Source: JAGPCK01 sp964535575
GTDB lineage: Bacteria; Bacteroidota; Bacteroidia; UKL13-3
DNA: 64,000 bases
Reading direction: 5' to 3'
Assembly (NCBI GenBank): GCA_964535575.1
Contig: CAZHTC010000002.1
Coordinates: 434,001-498,000 of the forward strand
Shown here: positions 1 through 7,326 of the stretch, piece by piece
Position numbering within the stretch: the stretch's first letter is position 1
Layout of the letters: each line of letters opens with the position of its first letter
Notes under the pieces: generated by a model
The model's input: the letters and a program-made list of their open reading frames with translations, nothing else
What the model was told of the DNA's origin: nothing
Database searches by the model: none
Made by a program: the position numbers and the translations under genes

Positions 1-98
1 ATAGGGTCGCTGTCTTTATCACTTTTTTTGCATCCGTAGTGGAGCAATACAAAGGGTGCAATCAATAACAAACCCCAAATGATTTTAGTATGGCGCAT
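1..98 (-). CDS. Lipoprotein, N-terminal fragment (runs off left edge)
   Basis: Read on the minus strand from the ATG at 98, 32 codons are visible before the window ends. They encode a positively charged start (MRHTK), a hydrophobic stretch (IIWGLLLIAPFVLL) and a lipobox-like LHYGC, followed by KKSDKDSD. This is a typical bacterial lipoprotein signal, so the mature protein should be lipidated on Cys23 and membrane-anchored. Nothing of the functional domain is inside the window, so no role can be given. It diverges from the PrsW-like gene at 222. Confidence 0.6.
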   Translation of the reverse strand, partial: MRHTKIIWGLLLIAPFVLLHYGCKKSDKDSDP

Positions 99-221
99 AG
101 CTTATTAAATTTGGAACAAGTTATTTGACAGGACCGAATTTTACAAGAAAATTTCAAATTTATTCCGTTATTTCACAATAATCAGCAAAGTATTGGTTCT
201 TTTTTCTATACTTGTCACTAT

Positions 222-914
222 ATGGACTATCAACTTTTAGCACTCACCATTGGACCGGCAATCAGTATAGCCGTATATGTTTACTGGCGCGGAAAACTGA
301 TGCGGGAGCCGCTGCATAAATTACTCAAGGCTTTTTTTCTGGGGTGTGTAAGTATAGTACCGGCTATCGCTTTTGAATTGTTGTTTCGAAAAATTGGGGT
401 GAAGGCCAGTCCAGATTTAACACGCACGGTTATCTATGCATTTATTGGAGTAGGATTGAGTGAAGAGTTCAGTAAGTTCTTCTTTTTACGAAAATATTTT
501 TACCGAGACAAAGTATTTGATGAGCCATATGATGGCATTACTTATTCGGTAATGATTTCAATGGGTTTTGCCACGCTCGAAAATATTTTATATGTGTACG
601 TGTACAGCAAAGGAGATCCGCATAATATAGCCATGGCAAGGGCTTTTACAGCCGTGCCGGCTCATGCTACTTTTGCTATTGCTATGGGATATTACACCGG
701 TATAGCACGTTTCAAAAGCAGGTATCCAACCATTCACCTTTTTGCCGCTTTGCTGGTAGCGGTAGTGATGCATGGCAGCTACGACTTTTTTATTTTACAA
801 CGCAGCTATCCTCAGATTGCCGGAGGTGCTATGGTTTCGCTGGTATTATCAGTCATTTATTCGCTGCGCGCCATTAAAATGCATGTGGCTCATACTCCTT
901 TTCAGCACCGATGA
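222..914 (+). CDS. PrsW family intramembrane glutamic protease
   Basis: The product is 230 residues with about seven hydrophobic membrane segments. It carries the PrsW/CPBP-like hallmarks: an EExxK-type motif at Glu81-Glu82 (LSEEFSKFFF), a second conserved stretch (GFATLENILY), and conserved His in VPAHATFA and VMHGSYDF. The family cleaves membrane-embedded substrates; in Bacillus PrsW degrades the anti-sigma factor RsiW. Its substrate here is unknown, and no obvious anti-sigma partner is adjacent. The stop overlaps the start of the next gene by 4 bases (ATGA), so the two are probably translationally coupled. The ATG at 222 gives a membrane-inserting N-terminus (MDYQLLALTIGPAISIAVYV). The family assignment is confident; the function is inferred. 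Confidence 0.85.
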   Translation: MDYQLLALTIGPAISIAVYVYWRGKLMREPLHKLLKAFFLGCVSIVPAIAFELLFRKIGVKASPDLTRTVIYAFIGVGLSEEFSKFFFLRKYFYRDKVFDEPYDGITYSVMISMGFATLENILYVYVYSKGDPHNIAMARAFTAVPAHATFAIAMGYYTGIARFKSRYPTIHLFAALLVAVVMHGSYDFFILQRSYPQIAGGAMVSLVLSVIYSLRAIKMHVAHTPFQHR

Positions 915-1693
915 AAAGTAGTGAACTGAAAAAAATGCTTGATGCGAAAGTAAAAAGCTACAACTCGAACGCATTTATTGAAACTGACCCTGTTTCTATT
1001 CCTCATCTTTTTACAAAAAAACAGGATATTGAAATAACGGGATTGCTGGCAGCCACACTTGCATGGGGACAACGGGTAACTATTTTAAACAATTGCCGTA
1101 AACTGATAAGTTGGATGGACAATGCCCCGCATGATTTTATGCTCAACCATAAATCAGCAGACTTAAAACGGTTTGAAGGTTTTGTGCACCGCACGTTTAA
1201 CGATACGGATCTGTTGTACTTTTTGCATTTTCTGCAATGGTACTACCGTAACCACTCATCTCTTGAAAGTGCATTTGCCGATGGAATAAAAAAAGGAGAC
1301 ACTACCATTGAAGGCGGGTTGAATCATTTCAGGGAATTGTTTTTTTCGGTACCTGATTTTCCGCAACGAACAAAAAAGCATGTAGCTTCTCCTCTACAAA
1401 ATTCAGCTTGCAAGCGGTTGTGCATGTATTTGCGGTGGATGGTGCGCAACGATAAGCAGGGCGTTGATTTTGGGATATGGAAAAAAATTAAACCGGCCCA
1501 GTTGCAATGCCCGCTTGATTTACATTCGGGCCGTACCGCACGCAAACTTGGCTTGCTCACCCGCAAGTATGACGACTGGAAGGCCGTGTGTGAACTCACC
1601 GATAACCTGCGCCAGTTTGACGCTGATGATCCGGTTAAATACGATTTTGCTCTTTATGGGATGGGGGTGTTTGAAGGTAAAAAGGAGATTTAA
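911..1693 (+). CDS. TIGR02757 (DUF2400) family protein
   Basis: This 260-residue soluble protein has features I recognise from the TIGR02757/DUF2400 family: an early ITGLLAATLAWGQR segment, a central HFRELFFSVPDFPQRTKKH stretch, SACKRLCMYLRWMVR, the LDLHSGRTARKLGL stretch and a C-terminal DPVKYDFALYGMG. The pattern of helix-rich segments with conserved Arg and Cys resembles DNA-glycosylase-like HhH folds, but no experimentally established activity is known to me. It overlaps the upstream PrsW gene by 4 bases, and its stop overlaps the convergent ftcD stop by 4 bases. The overlap leaves no room for a terminator. The two plus-strand genes are probably one operon. Confidence 0.85.
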   Translation: MKSSELKKMLDAKVKSYNSNAFIETDPVSIPHLFTKKQDIEITGLLAATLAWGQRVTILNNCRKLISWMDNAPHDFMLNHKSADLKRFEGFVHRTFNDTDLLYFLHFLQWYYRNHSSLESAFADGIKKGDTTIEGGLNHFRELFFSVPDFPQRTKKHVASPLQNSACKRLCMYLRWMVRNDKQGVDFGIWKKIKPAQLQCPLDLHSGRTARKLGLLTRKYDDWKAVCELTDNLRQFDADDPVKYDFALYGMGVFEGKKEI

Positions 1694-3375
1694 ATACTTT
1701 CTCCGACCTTTAGCATCATGGTGTTTATTGAGTTATTGGCTATTTCAAAAGTGCTTTTTGCTTCACCAAGGTATTTATCCGCAAATTCCCGGTCTTTCAA
1801 ATCCTTCGCATTGATGCGTACGTTGAGGTAAGCCCCTTCAATGGCGGTACGCAGGCATAAGGCTCCCACAGCTCCATCACTTATAGAATTGGGGTTTCCT
1901 TCTTTCACCATAGCCTCGCAAAGGGGTAAAGCTTCTGCAGCGGTTTGCATTACTTTGAATGGGATTTCAACGGCATATTTAGTGGCATCCTGTATGGCCT
2001 GAGTGCGTACCTTTTTTTCTTCGTCAGTAGTTTTTGGCAAAGCGAAAGCCAGCATAATTTTATTGAATGCGCGGGTGTCTTCGTCTACCAGAAACAGTAA
2101 CCGCTCTTTGAGTTGTTGGCCTTTCACCGCCCATTCGCTGAAGTAGGTAGTTTTATCTTCCCATCCGCGTTTGCCGGCCGAAAGATTGGCCACCATGGTG
2201 CCTAACGCGGCACCCAACGCTCCGGCATAGGCCGAGATGGAGCCTCCCCCAGGAGCTGGAGAATCGGCTGCCGTTTCGTTGGCAAATTCCTTCAGATTCA
2301 TGCGCACCAGTTTTTCATCTTCCTTATTGCGCAACTGGTATTCAATGATTTTTTTATTGGGGTCAAAGGGTGCCAGTTCATCCAGCCCGAGTGATTTCAC
2401 CGCAATATGAATTAACTCTTCTTCTGATACACCCAGCGATTGTTTTTGCTTGGCGAGAAAATATTTTCCGGCATCCAACATGGCCTGCAAAGGAATAAGT
2501 CCTACCAGTTCAGAGCCTGTTACTCGCACTCCGCGTGAGGTGGCACTTTTTACCACTTCATCAAAGGCCACGTGTACAGGGGTTACATGGTAATTGGTGA
2601 GGTTCATGGAAATTTGTGCCACTTTGTATTCTTCAATATACCAGCCTATGGCTTTGCATTCTTTGAGTGTGCCGGGTATGCGCACAGGTTCTCCGTTGGC
2701 ATCGTTTACAATTTTACCGGTGATGGGATGTCCTTCGCGTTTTACGCGCCCTGCTTCGCGCACATCAAAGGCAATGGAGTTGGCCAGGCGGGTTGATTTG
2801 GTGTTGAGGTTAATATTGTAAGCAATCAAAAAATTTCGTGCTCCTATTACGGTGGCTCCGCTTTTGGCAGGGAACTCAGCCGGACCGAAATCAGGTTTCC
2901 ATTGCGGGTCTTTTATCTTCTTGAAAAAACCTTCGTATTCACCGGCACGAATGATGGAAAGATTTTTTCTTTCAGGATTACTCTGGGCGTATTCATATAA
3001 ATAAGCCGGAATTTTTAATTCTTCACCTACCCGTTTCGCTAATTGTTTGGCGTATCCGGCAGTTTCTTCCATGCTGATACCTGCAACCGGGATAAACGGA
3101 CATACATCGGTAGCACCCATGCGCGGGTGCTCGCCTTTGTGTTTGCTCATGTCAATTACCTCAGCTGCTTTTTGAATACCACGGAATGCGGCTTCTACCA
3201 CCGCTTCGGGCGGGCCCACAAAAGTTACCACAGTACGGTTAGTGGCTTTTCCAGGATCCACATCCAGAAGTTTAATTCCTTCGGTCCTTTCAATGACATC
3301 GGTTATTTGTTTAATGATGCCCATATCGTTTCCTTCACTGAAATTGGGAACACATTCAATAAGTTGTTGCTGCAT
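1690..3375 (-). CDS. ftcD: Bifunctional glutamate formimidoyltransferase / formimidoyltetrahydrofolate cyclodeaminase
   Basis: This cytosolic 561-residue fusion acts in histidine degradation and one-carbon metabolism. It transfers the formimino group from formiminoglutamate to tetrahydrofolate, then releases ammonia to form methenyl-THF. Residues 1 to about 330 are the formiminotransferase part, beginning with the characteristic ECVPNFSEG and containing HPRMGATDVCPFIPV and the NLTNYHVTPVH segment. Residues from about 355 to 561 are the cyclodeaminase (FTCD_C), with SPAPGGGSISAYAGALGAAL and GNPNSISDGAVGALCLRTA. The length matches the two-domain vertebrate-type enzyme, which is common in Bacteroidota. 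The ATG at 3375 sits directly before the conserved N-terminus, so the start is secure. No other hut genes are seen nearby. The 221 bases upstream, to 3596, contain no gene. Confidence 0.93.
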   Translation of the reverse strand: MQQQLIECVPNFSEGNDMGIIKQITDVIERTEGIKLLDVDPGKATNRTVVTFVGPPEAVVEAAFRGIQKAAEVIDMSKHKGEHPRMGATDVCPFIPVAGISMEETAGYAKQLAKRVGEELKIPAYLYEYAQSNPERKNLSIIRAGEYEGFFKKIKDPQWKPDFGPAEFPAKSGATVIGARNFLIAYNINLNTKSTRLANSIAFDVREAGRVKREGHPITGKIVNDANGEPVRIPGTLKECKAIGWYIEEYKVAQISMNLTNYHVTPVHVAFDEVVKSATSRGVRVTGSELVGLIPLQAMLDAGKYFLAKQKQSLGVSEEELIHIAVKSLGLDELAPFDPNKKIIEYQLRNKEDEKLVRMNLKEFANETAADSPAPGGGSISAYAGALGAALGTMVANLSAGKRGWEDKTTYFSEWAVKGQQLKERLLFLVDEDTRAFNKIMLAFALPKTTDEEKKVRTQAIQDATKYAVEIPFKVMQTAAEALPLCEAMVKEGNPNSISDGAVGALCLRTAIEGAYLNVRINAKDLKDREFADKYLGEAKSTFEIANNSINTMMLKVGESI

Positions 3376-3596
3376 ATTATTTAATCATGAAAATAAAGAA
3401 TTCAAAATTGGGCTTTTCTGTTGAATTATACCACAAATACCTTTGGTAAGGCAGGAGGGGAACAAACCTATGGCACTGATAAGAAACAAATGAACTGATT
3501 TTAAAAACTATAGGAACCGGATAAATTTTAAAAAATCTTTTTCTGCGACTTTTCCTCCCGCTTCACGTCTTAGGGGCGTCATTAAAAAATAAAAAT

Positions 3597-3719
3597 ATGA
3601 GTAATGAAGTAAAAAACACCTGTACCTGTGGCAGTGATTGTCAAGGTACAACCTGCACCTGTACCTGTGAGTGCAAAGAAAGTTCAACCTGTAGCTGTAC
3701 CAATTGCAGTTGCAGCTAA
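3597..3719 (+). CDS. Small Cys-rich metallothionein-like protein (40 aa)
   Basis: This short ORF encodes 40 residues of which 11 are Cys (positions 9, 11, 15, 20, 22, 24, 26, 32, 34, 37 and 39), mostly as CxC pairs such as NTCTCGSDC, TCTCTCEC and TCSCTNCSCS. There are no aromatic or long hydrophobic residues. Such spacing is typical of metallothioneins, which bind thiophilic metals such as Zn, Cd or Cu. It lies between ftcD and a SigZ-like sigma gene, and a long-stem terminator follows 11 bases after the stop. The start has no purine-rich Shine-Dalgarno, only an A-rich leader (ATTAAAAAATAAAAAT). The antisense frame is open too, but its translation is a Cys/Tyr shadow. Function is inferred from composition only. 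Confidence 0.65.
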   Translation: MSNEVKNTCTCGSDCQGTTCTCTCECKESSTCSCTNCSCS

Positions 3720-3730
3720 CCACAGGTAGG

Positions 3731-3799
3731 TTCCCGCAGAATTCGCAGAAAACCGCAGAAAATGGTTAGCGTAATAGGCGAATTGTGCGGGAATTTTTT
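3731..3799 (+). terminator. Long-stem intrinsic terminator after the Cys-rich ORF
   Basis: Bases 3731-3746 (TTCCCGCAGAATTCGC) pair with 3778-3793 (GCGAATTGTGCGGGAA) with one mismatch in 16. The loop is 31 bases, and six T residues follow at 3794-3799. The position, 11 bases after the stop of the metallothionein-like gene and 45 before sigZ, fits a rho-independent terminator. The unusually long stem and loop could instead be an attenuator or leader structure for the sigma gene. Confidence 0.6.
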
Positions 3800-3844
3800 C
3801 TATAAAGCAAACAAAAAGATGAACCATTGTTTATATAATTTTGT

Positions 3845-4408
3845 ATGATGAATACGGAACTGACTTCTTCCATTTGGGAAAAATTTTCTTCTCCTCTACG
3901 GGGATACCTGATAAAAAAAACCGGTAATGTTTTTGCTGCCGATGATTTATTGCAGGAAGTATTTATGCGCATTCATCAGAAAAGTGGCACATTGCAGGAT
4001 AGTAAAAACCTGCGTTCCTGGATTTATTCCATTGCCCATCATGTGCTGATGGATTATTTCAGAAAAAATAAAACAGAAGGTTCTGCCTCTTTACCCGAAG
4101 ACCTGGAAGTAGCCGGAGAGGAAACCAAAGCGGATATGCACAATTGCATTTATCCGTTTATTGAACGACTGCCGGAACCTTACCGCAGTACCTTGGGCAA
4201 AACAGAACTGAAAGGAATCAAACATCAGGTGCTTGCCAATGAAGAAGGGGTAAGTTTATCGGCAATAAAAACGAGGGTGCAACGTGGACGAGAAATGATT
4301 CGGAATATGTTTGTGGCATGTTGTCATTTCACTATTAATAAGCAAGGGAAATTAACTGGCGAACATCAGGATCCTTCTCATTGCAGCATATGCAATACCG
4401 CCTCCTGA
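3845..4408 (+). CDS. sigZ: ECF-type RNA polymerase sigma factor, SigZ-like
   Basis: The 187-residue product has sigma-70 region 2 near residues 8-75 (IWEKFSSPLRGYLIKK, DDLLQEVFMRIHQK, LRSWIYSIAHHVLMDYFRKN) and region 4 near 105-155 (RLPEPYRSTL, GVSLSAIKTRVQRGREMIRNMF). The C-terminal tail contains ACCHF followed by DPSHCSIC, a Cys/His cluster also seen in SigZ proteins and suited to binding a metal or sensing redox. Sigma-SigZ factors redirect RNA polymerase under stress. No anti-sigma gene follows. The neighbouring Cys-rich ORF makes a metal-response role attractive, but this is inference. Two ATGs are adjacent (3845 and 3848); either could be the start. Confidence 0.85.
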   Translation: MMNTELTSSIWEKFSSPLRGYLIKKTGNVFAADDLLQEVFMRIHQKSGTLQDSKNLRSWIYSIAHHVLMDYFRKNKTEGSASLPEDLEVAGEETKADMHNCIYPFIERLPEPYRSTLGKTELKGIKHQVLANEEGVSLSAIKTRVQRGREMIRNMFVACCHFTINKQGKLTGEHQDPSHCSICNTAS

Positions 4409-4432
4409 GCATTGTAGAGGCATCGGGATTTA

Positions 4433-5650
4433 TTACTTTTTGAATAGTGCATTAAACGGCATCATCACCGAAAATCCGGTTTGTAAATCAGGGGCATTAT
4501 CTACTTTAAAATCTTCTTTTACGTAAATACACAAAATGTATTTTCGGATCCAGGCATAGGTTAATGTCCAGTTTTGAGTGGAACGGTACATATGTGTAAC
4601 TCCCATATGCCAATGTGTGGTGTATCGCTGCCCATGCAATACCAATTTATCAAAATCCTGTGGTTTATTGAGTGCACTCTGAAAATAAAAATTCAGAGAT
4701 AAGCTGTTTTGTTTGCGGGGACTTTTTTTTCTTCTCCACTCCACCTGCGACTCAAAAGAAGGAATGGAGCTGCGGTTGCTAAAGATGAGTTCCTGTTGCC
4801 TGTGAATAATGCCATGTGTAATAAAACTTCCGGCCAGGCTAACTATACAAACGTCTTTTTTATCGGGGTTACTTTGTTTTTGAAAAGTGGCCGAAAGTCC
4901 TAAATCTAGCAGCGGCATGTGGGCAGTGGTATTTATTCCGGTATGCAATGCAGTAGTAAGTGAACAGCGGTGTTTTTTGAGACGGTTTATTTCAGGGTAA
5001 TAAAAAAGTTCCGATTGAATACCTGCCACCACAAACTGATTGTTGTGAAATCTGATATGGTTTCCATTTTTGTCCTGGTAATAGATGGAGGCTTTATTGT
5101 ACCCGTATTGGTTTCGGGCAAAGGGATTATTGCCGCCCGCTACCGAGCGGTGAAATTCTTCAATAAATGCATCGCTGGTAAGTAATGCAAAGGGCGGTTT
5201 GCCATTGGTAAGTAAAAAACTTCTCACCTGTACCGAAGCACTAAACCGTTTGCTTATTGGAAATGAAACTTTAAAAAACAACGGTTTGATGATTCCATCT
5301 GCTTCAAAAAGAGTGGAGTCGTGGTTGCGCGGCTGGAGGTCGTACACCGAGTCGCGTTTATGCCACGGAACACTTAGCAGGTGAGCTAATGTGGCAGGGT
5401 TTTTTGGAAAATAGCTGGTGGTGGGAGAAAGCCACACGTTTCCGGCACCCAAGTCAAATTGAAATACGAGGGAATGCGGAGGTTTATTCTGAAACGGATG
5501 ATCGATTCTGGTAAACAAAAGTCCCAGTGGGTGGGTGGTGAGTATGGTTGGTTTAACACTTCCGGAAAAAAATACGGAGGAGTCGGGATTGTGAGCCAAA
5601 ACAAAACCTGCCTGCAACAGGCAAATAAAACATATATACACATATTTCAT
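4433..5650 (-). CDS. Secreted protein, probable outer-membrane beta-barrel
   Basis: This 405-residue protein has a clear signal peptide (MKYVYICFICLLQAGFVLA, cleavage near residue 19). The rest is rich in alternating hydrophobic/polar stretches with many aromatic residues (PLGLLFTRIDHPF, NQFVVAGIQSELFYY, LDLGLSATFQ, LSLNFYFQSA, HWHMGVTHMY, WTLTYAWIRKYILCIYV), which suggests beta-strands of an outer-membrane barrel. No T9SS tail or lipobox is present. I do not recognise the family and assign no function. It converges with sigZ, with 24 bases between the stops, and lies 27 bases downstream of the methyltransferase gene on the same strand, so the two may be cotranscribed. Confidence 0.6.
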   Translation of the reverse strand: MKYVYICFICLLQAGFVLAHNPDSSVFFSGSVKPTILTTHPLGLLFTRIDHPFQNKPPHSLVFQFDLGAGNVWLSPTTSYFPKNPATLAHLLSVPWHKRDSVYDLQPRNHDSTLFEADGIIKPLFFKVSFPISKRFSASVQVRSFLLTNGKPPFALLTSDAFIEEFHRSVAGGNNPFARNQYGYNKASIYYQDKNGNHIRFHNNQFVVAGIQSELFYYPEINRLKKHRCSLTTALHTGINTTAHMPLLDLGLSATFQKQSNPDKKDVCIVSLAGSFITHGIIHRQQELIFSNRSSIPSFESQVEWRRKKSPRKQNSLSLNFYFQSALNKPQDFDKLVLHGQRYTTHWHMGVTHMYRSTQNWTLTYAWIRKYILCIYVKEDFKVDNAPDLQTGFSVMMPFNALFKK

Positions 5651-5677
5651 GTGGTAGTCAATTCCCGAATTTCTTAT

Positions 5678-6538
5678 TTAGCTTTTAACAGCAGTAATGA
5701 GGTAATAATTCCACAAACCCTTTTTCAGTGCAATGTATTGCCAGAATAAAGCTTTGTAATGGTTGTGGGCAAAGTAGCGTACTTTAGGATTGTATAGTTT
5801 GTAGGCATTGGCAATAAAAAACATGCTTATTGAACCCCAGAAAATTCGAACCGCTGAACGCATAATGTTTGGTGTGATGCAATGCAGTTGTACATTGCTG
5901 AAACCTCCTTGTTCAAGCATCTCTTTAAATTTTTCAGGTGTGGGAACATCACTCATGGCCCATCCGTTGAGCACTTTTAACAGCATTCGGTTTTCGCTGT
6001 CGGTCATTTCATTTTTGCCTCTGTACACGTCACCAATCACCAGCCTGCCGCCTTTTTTTATCATCCGGTAAGCTTCGTTAATAAACCGCGTTTTGTCAGT
6101 AGCAGTGCCTGAGCTTTCCAATGCCCACACCTTGTCAAAAGTTTCACTGGCATATCCGGTATGGTTATAATCTCTTTCCTCAAACGAGGCCAGATTACTC
6201 ACACCAAATTTTGCTGCATTGGCGGTAGCGCTTTGAACCTGTTTTGCACTTAATGTTATTCCTTTTACACGGCATCCGATATGTTTTGCCAGATAAACTG
6301 AAGAACCTCCAACCCCGCATCCGGCATCAAGTACAAAGTCGTCTTTTTTTATCTCAGCCAGTTCAGCCATACGTTCGTTCATACGTCTTAAGGCTTCAGG
6401 CAAGCGTTTGGTGGTGTGATCCCAATAGCCATAATGAAGTGCTAAACTTTCGCTTAAGTTCCATCCTCTGCGATAGTGTATTTCCGTCTGGTCGTAATAA
6501 TCTGCAATGTCGCGTGTCGAAAATGTTTTGTTATTCAT
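5678..6538 (-). CDS. Class I SAM-dependent methyltransferase (sterol/tocopherol/cyclopropane-type)
   Basis: The product, 286 residues from the ATG at 6538, has the Rossmann-fold SAM site: motif I VLDAGCGVGGSSVYLA, then the acidic loop VKGITLSAKQV, a DYNHTGY segment, DKVWALESSGTA and GGRLVIGDVYRG. The overall pattern (YYDQTEIHYRRGWNL...LHYGYWD before motif I) resembles gamma-tocopherol or sterol C-methyltransferases and cyclopropane-fatty-acid synthases. The C-terminus has a hydrophobic region (IFWGSISMFFIANAYKLY), possibly for membrane-lipid substrates. An upstream in-frame ATG at 6565 would add nine residues (MINAYFAPR) that family members are not expected to have, so 6538 is preferred. The substrate is unknown. 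Confidence 0.8.
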   Translation of the reverse strand: MNNKTFSTRDIADYYDQTEIHYRRGWNLSESLALHYGYWDHTTKRLPEALRRMNERMAELAEIKKDDFVLDAGCGVGGSSVYLAKHIGCRVKGITLSAKQVQSATANAAKFGVSNLASFEERDYNHTGYASETFDKVWALESSGTATDKTRFINEAYRMIKKGGRLVIGDVYRGKNEMTDSENRMLLKVLNGWAMSDVPTPEKFKEMLEQGGFSNVQLHCITPNIMRSAVRIFWGSISMFFIANAYKLYNPKVRYFAHNHYKALFWQYIALKKGLWNYYLITAVKS

Positions 6539-6577
6539 GCGGGGTGCAAAATACGCATTAATCACGTACAGAAAAGT

Positions 6578-6611
6578 AAAAGCCTTCTACTTTTTATGAT
6601 AGAAGGCTTTT
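6578..6611 (-). terminator. Intrinsic terminator of the beta-helix gene ending at 6632
   Basis: This is a perfect 12-bp inverted repeat (AAAAGCCTTCTA at 6578-6589, TAGAAGGCTTTT at 6600-6611) with a 10-base loop. Read on the minus strand, the stem is followed by a T-rich run (TTTTACTTTTC). It lies about 20 bases after the stop of the minus-strand beta-helix gene and before the methyltransferase start. The symmetrical A/T tails would allow function in both directions. Confidence 0.8.
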
Positions 6612-6631
6612 GTATACCCGCTGGGTAGCGT

Positions 6632-7326
6632 TTAGAACTTAATCAGTTTTTGTGAGTAGTTAACGGATGTACCTTTTATAACCATGAAATAGGTTCCTTT
6701 ATTCCAATTGCCCGATTCAGGAATCTGTACCATCTGCTCACCTTTTTCCAAATCGGCTGCTTTGCTCCATACCACTCTTCCGGTTAAGTCATACACGTCA
6801 ATAGCCACTTTTTCGTCTTGAAGTAAATTGAAAGTAATATGTGTTTCGCCATTAAACGGATTTGGTTGTGTGGTAACAACCGAACCGTTTTTTTGCAGGC
6901 TGCTTTTAACAGCTACCATTGGGCTGTAAGTAAAAGCGTCATTTAAATCAACTTGTTTCAGGCGGTAAAATATAATTGCTGCCTGTAAATCGGCATTGCG
7001 ATCGTAAAAGTTATAGGTATGCATATTATTGCTGGTTCCTGAAGCTTCCGTTCTGCCTGCCGGAGTAAAATTTATTCCATCATACGAACGCTCTATGATA
7101 AAGTGAGAAGCATTCACTTCAGATGCGGTAACCCAGGTAACATGTACGGCATCTCCGGCTTTTTCGGCATCGAGCGATACAAATTCAACAGGCAACGGAT
7201 TGGTAACATCGGTACCGGTGAAAATGGAGAAAGAAGTGAATGGAGTAACATTGGTAATGGTGCGATTGGTTGCATCTACCGTAGTGGAACCTGCACCACT
7301 TCCTGAGCATTGACAAGCCCATCCGG
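6632..7326 (-). repeat. 695-bp exact direct repeat, copy 1 (3' end of beta-helix gene)
   Basis: By reading the two segments side by side, bases 6632-7326 are identical to 10809-11503 (constant offset 4177). Identity begins exactly at the stop codon: base 6631 is T, while 10808 is G. It ends where the coding sequences diverge after CATCCGG. It encodes the last 230 or so residues, including the T9SS tail. Upstream, the two genes are clearly paralogous but diverged, so the identity implies recent gene conversion or duplication. Confidence 0.9.

Noticed and set aside
3508..3723. Minus-strand open frame rich in Cys and Tyr opposite the metallothionein-like ORF
   Set aside because: It is the complement of the TGT/TGC/ACC-rich sense frame; it runs through the A-rich leader and lacks a signal or domain of its own.
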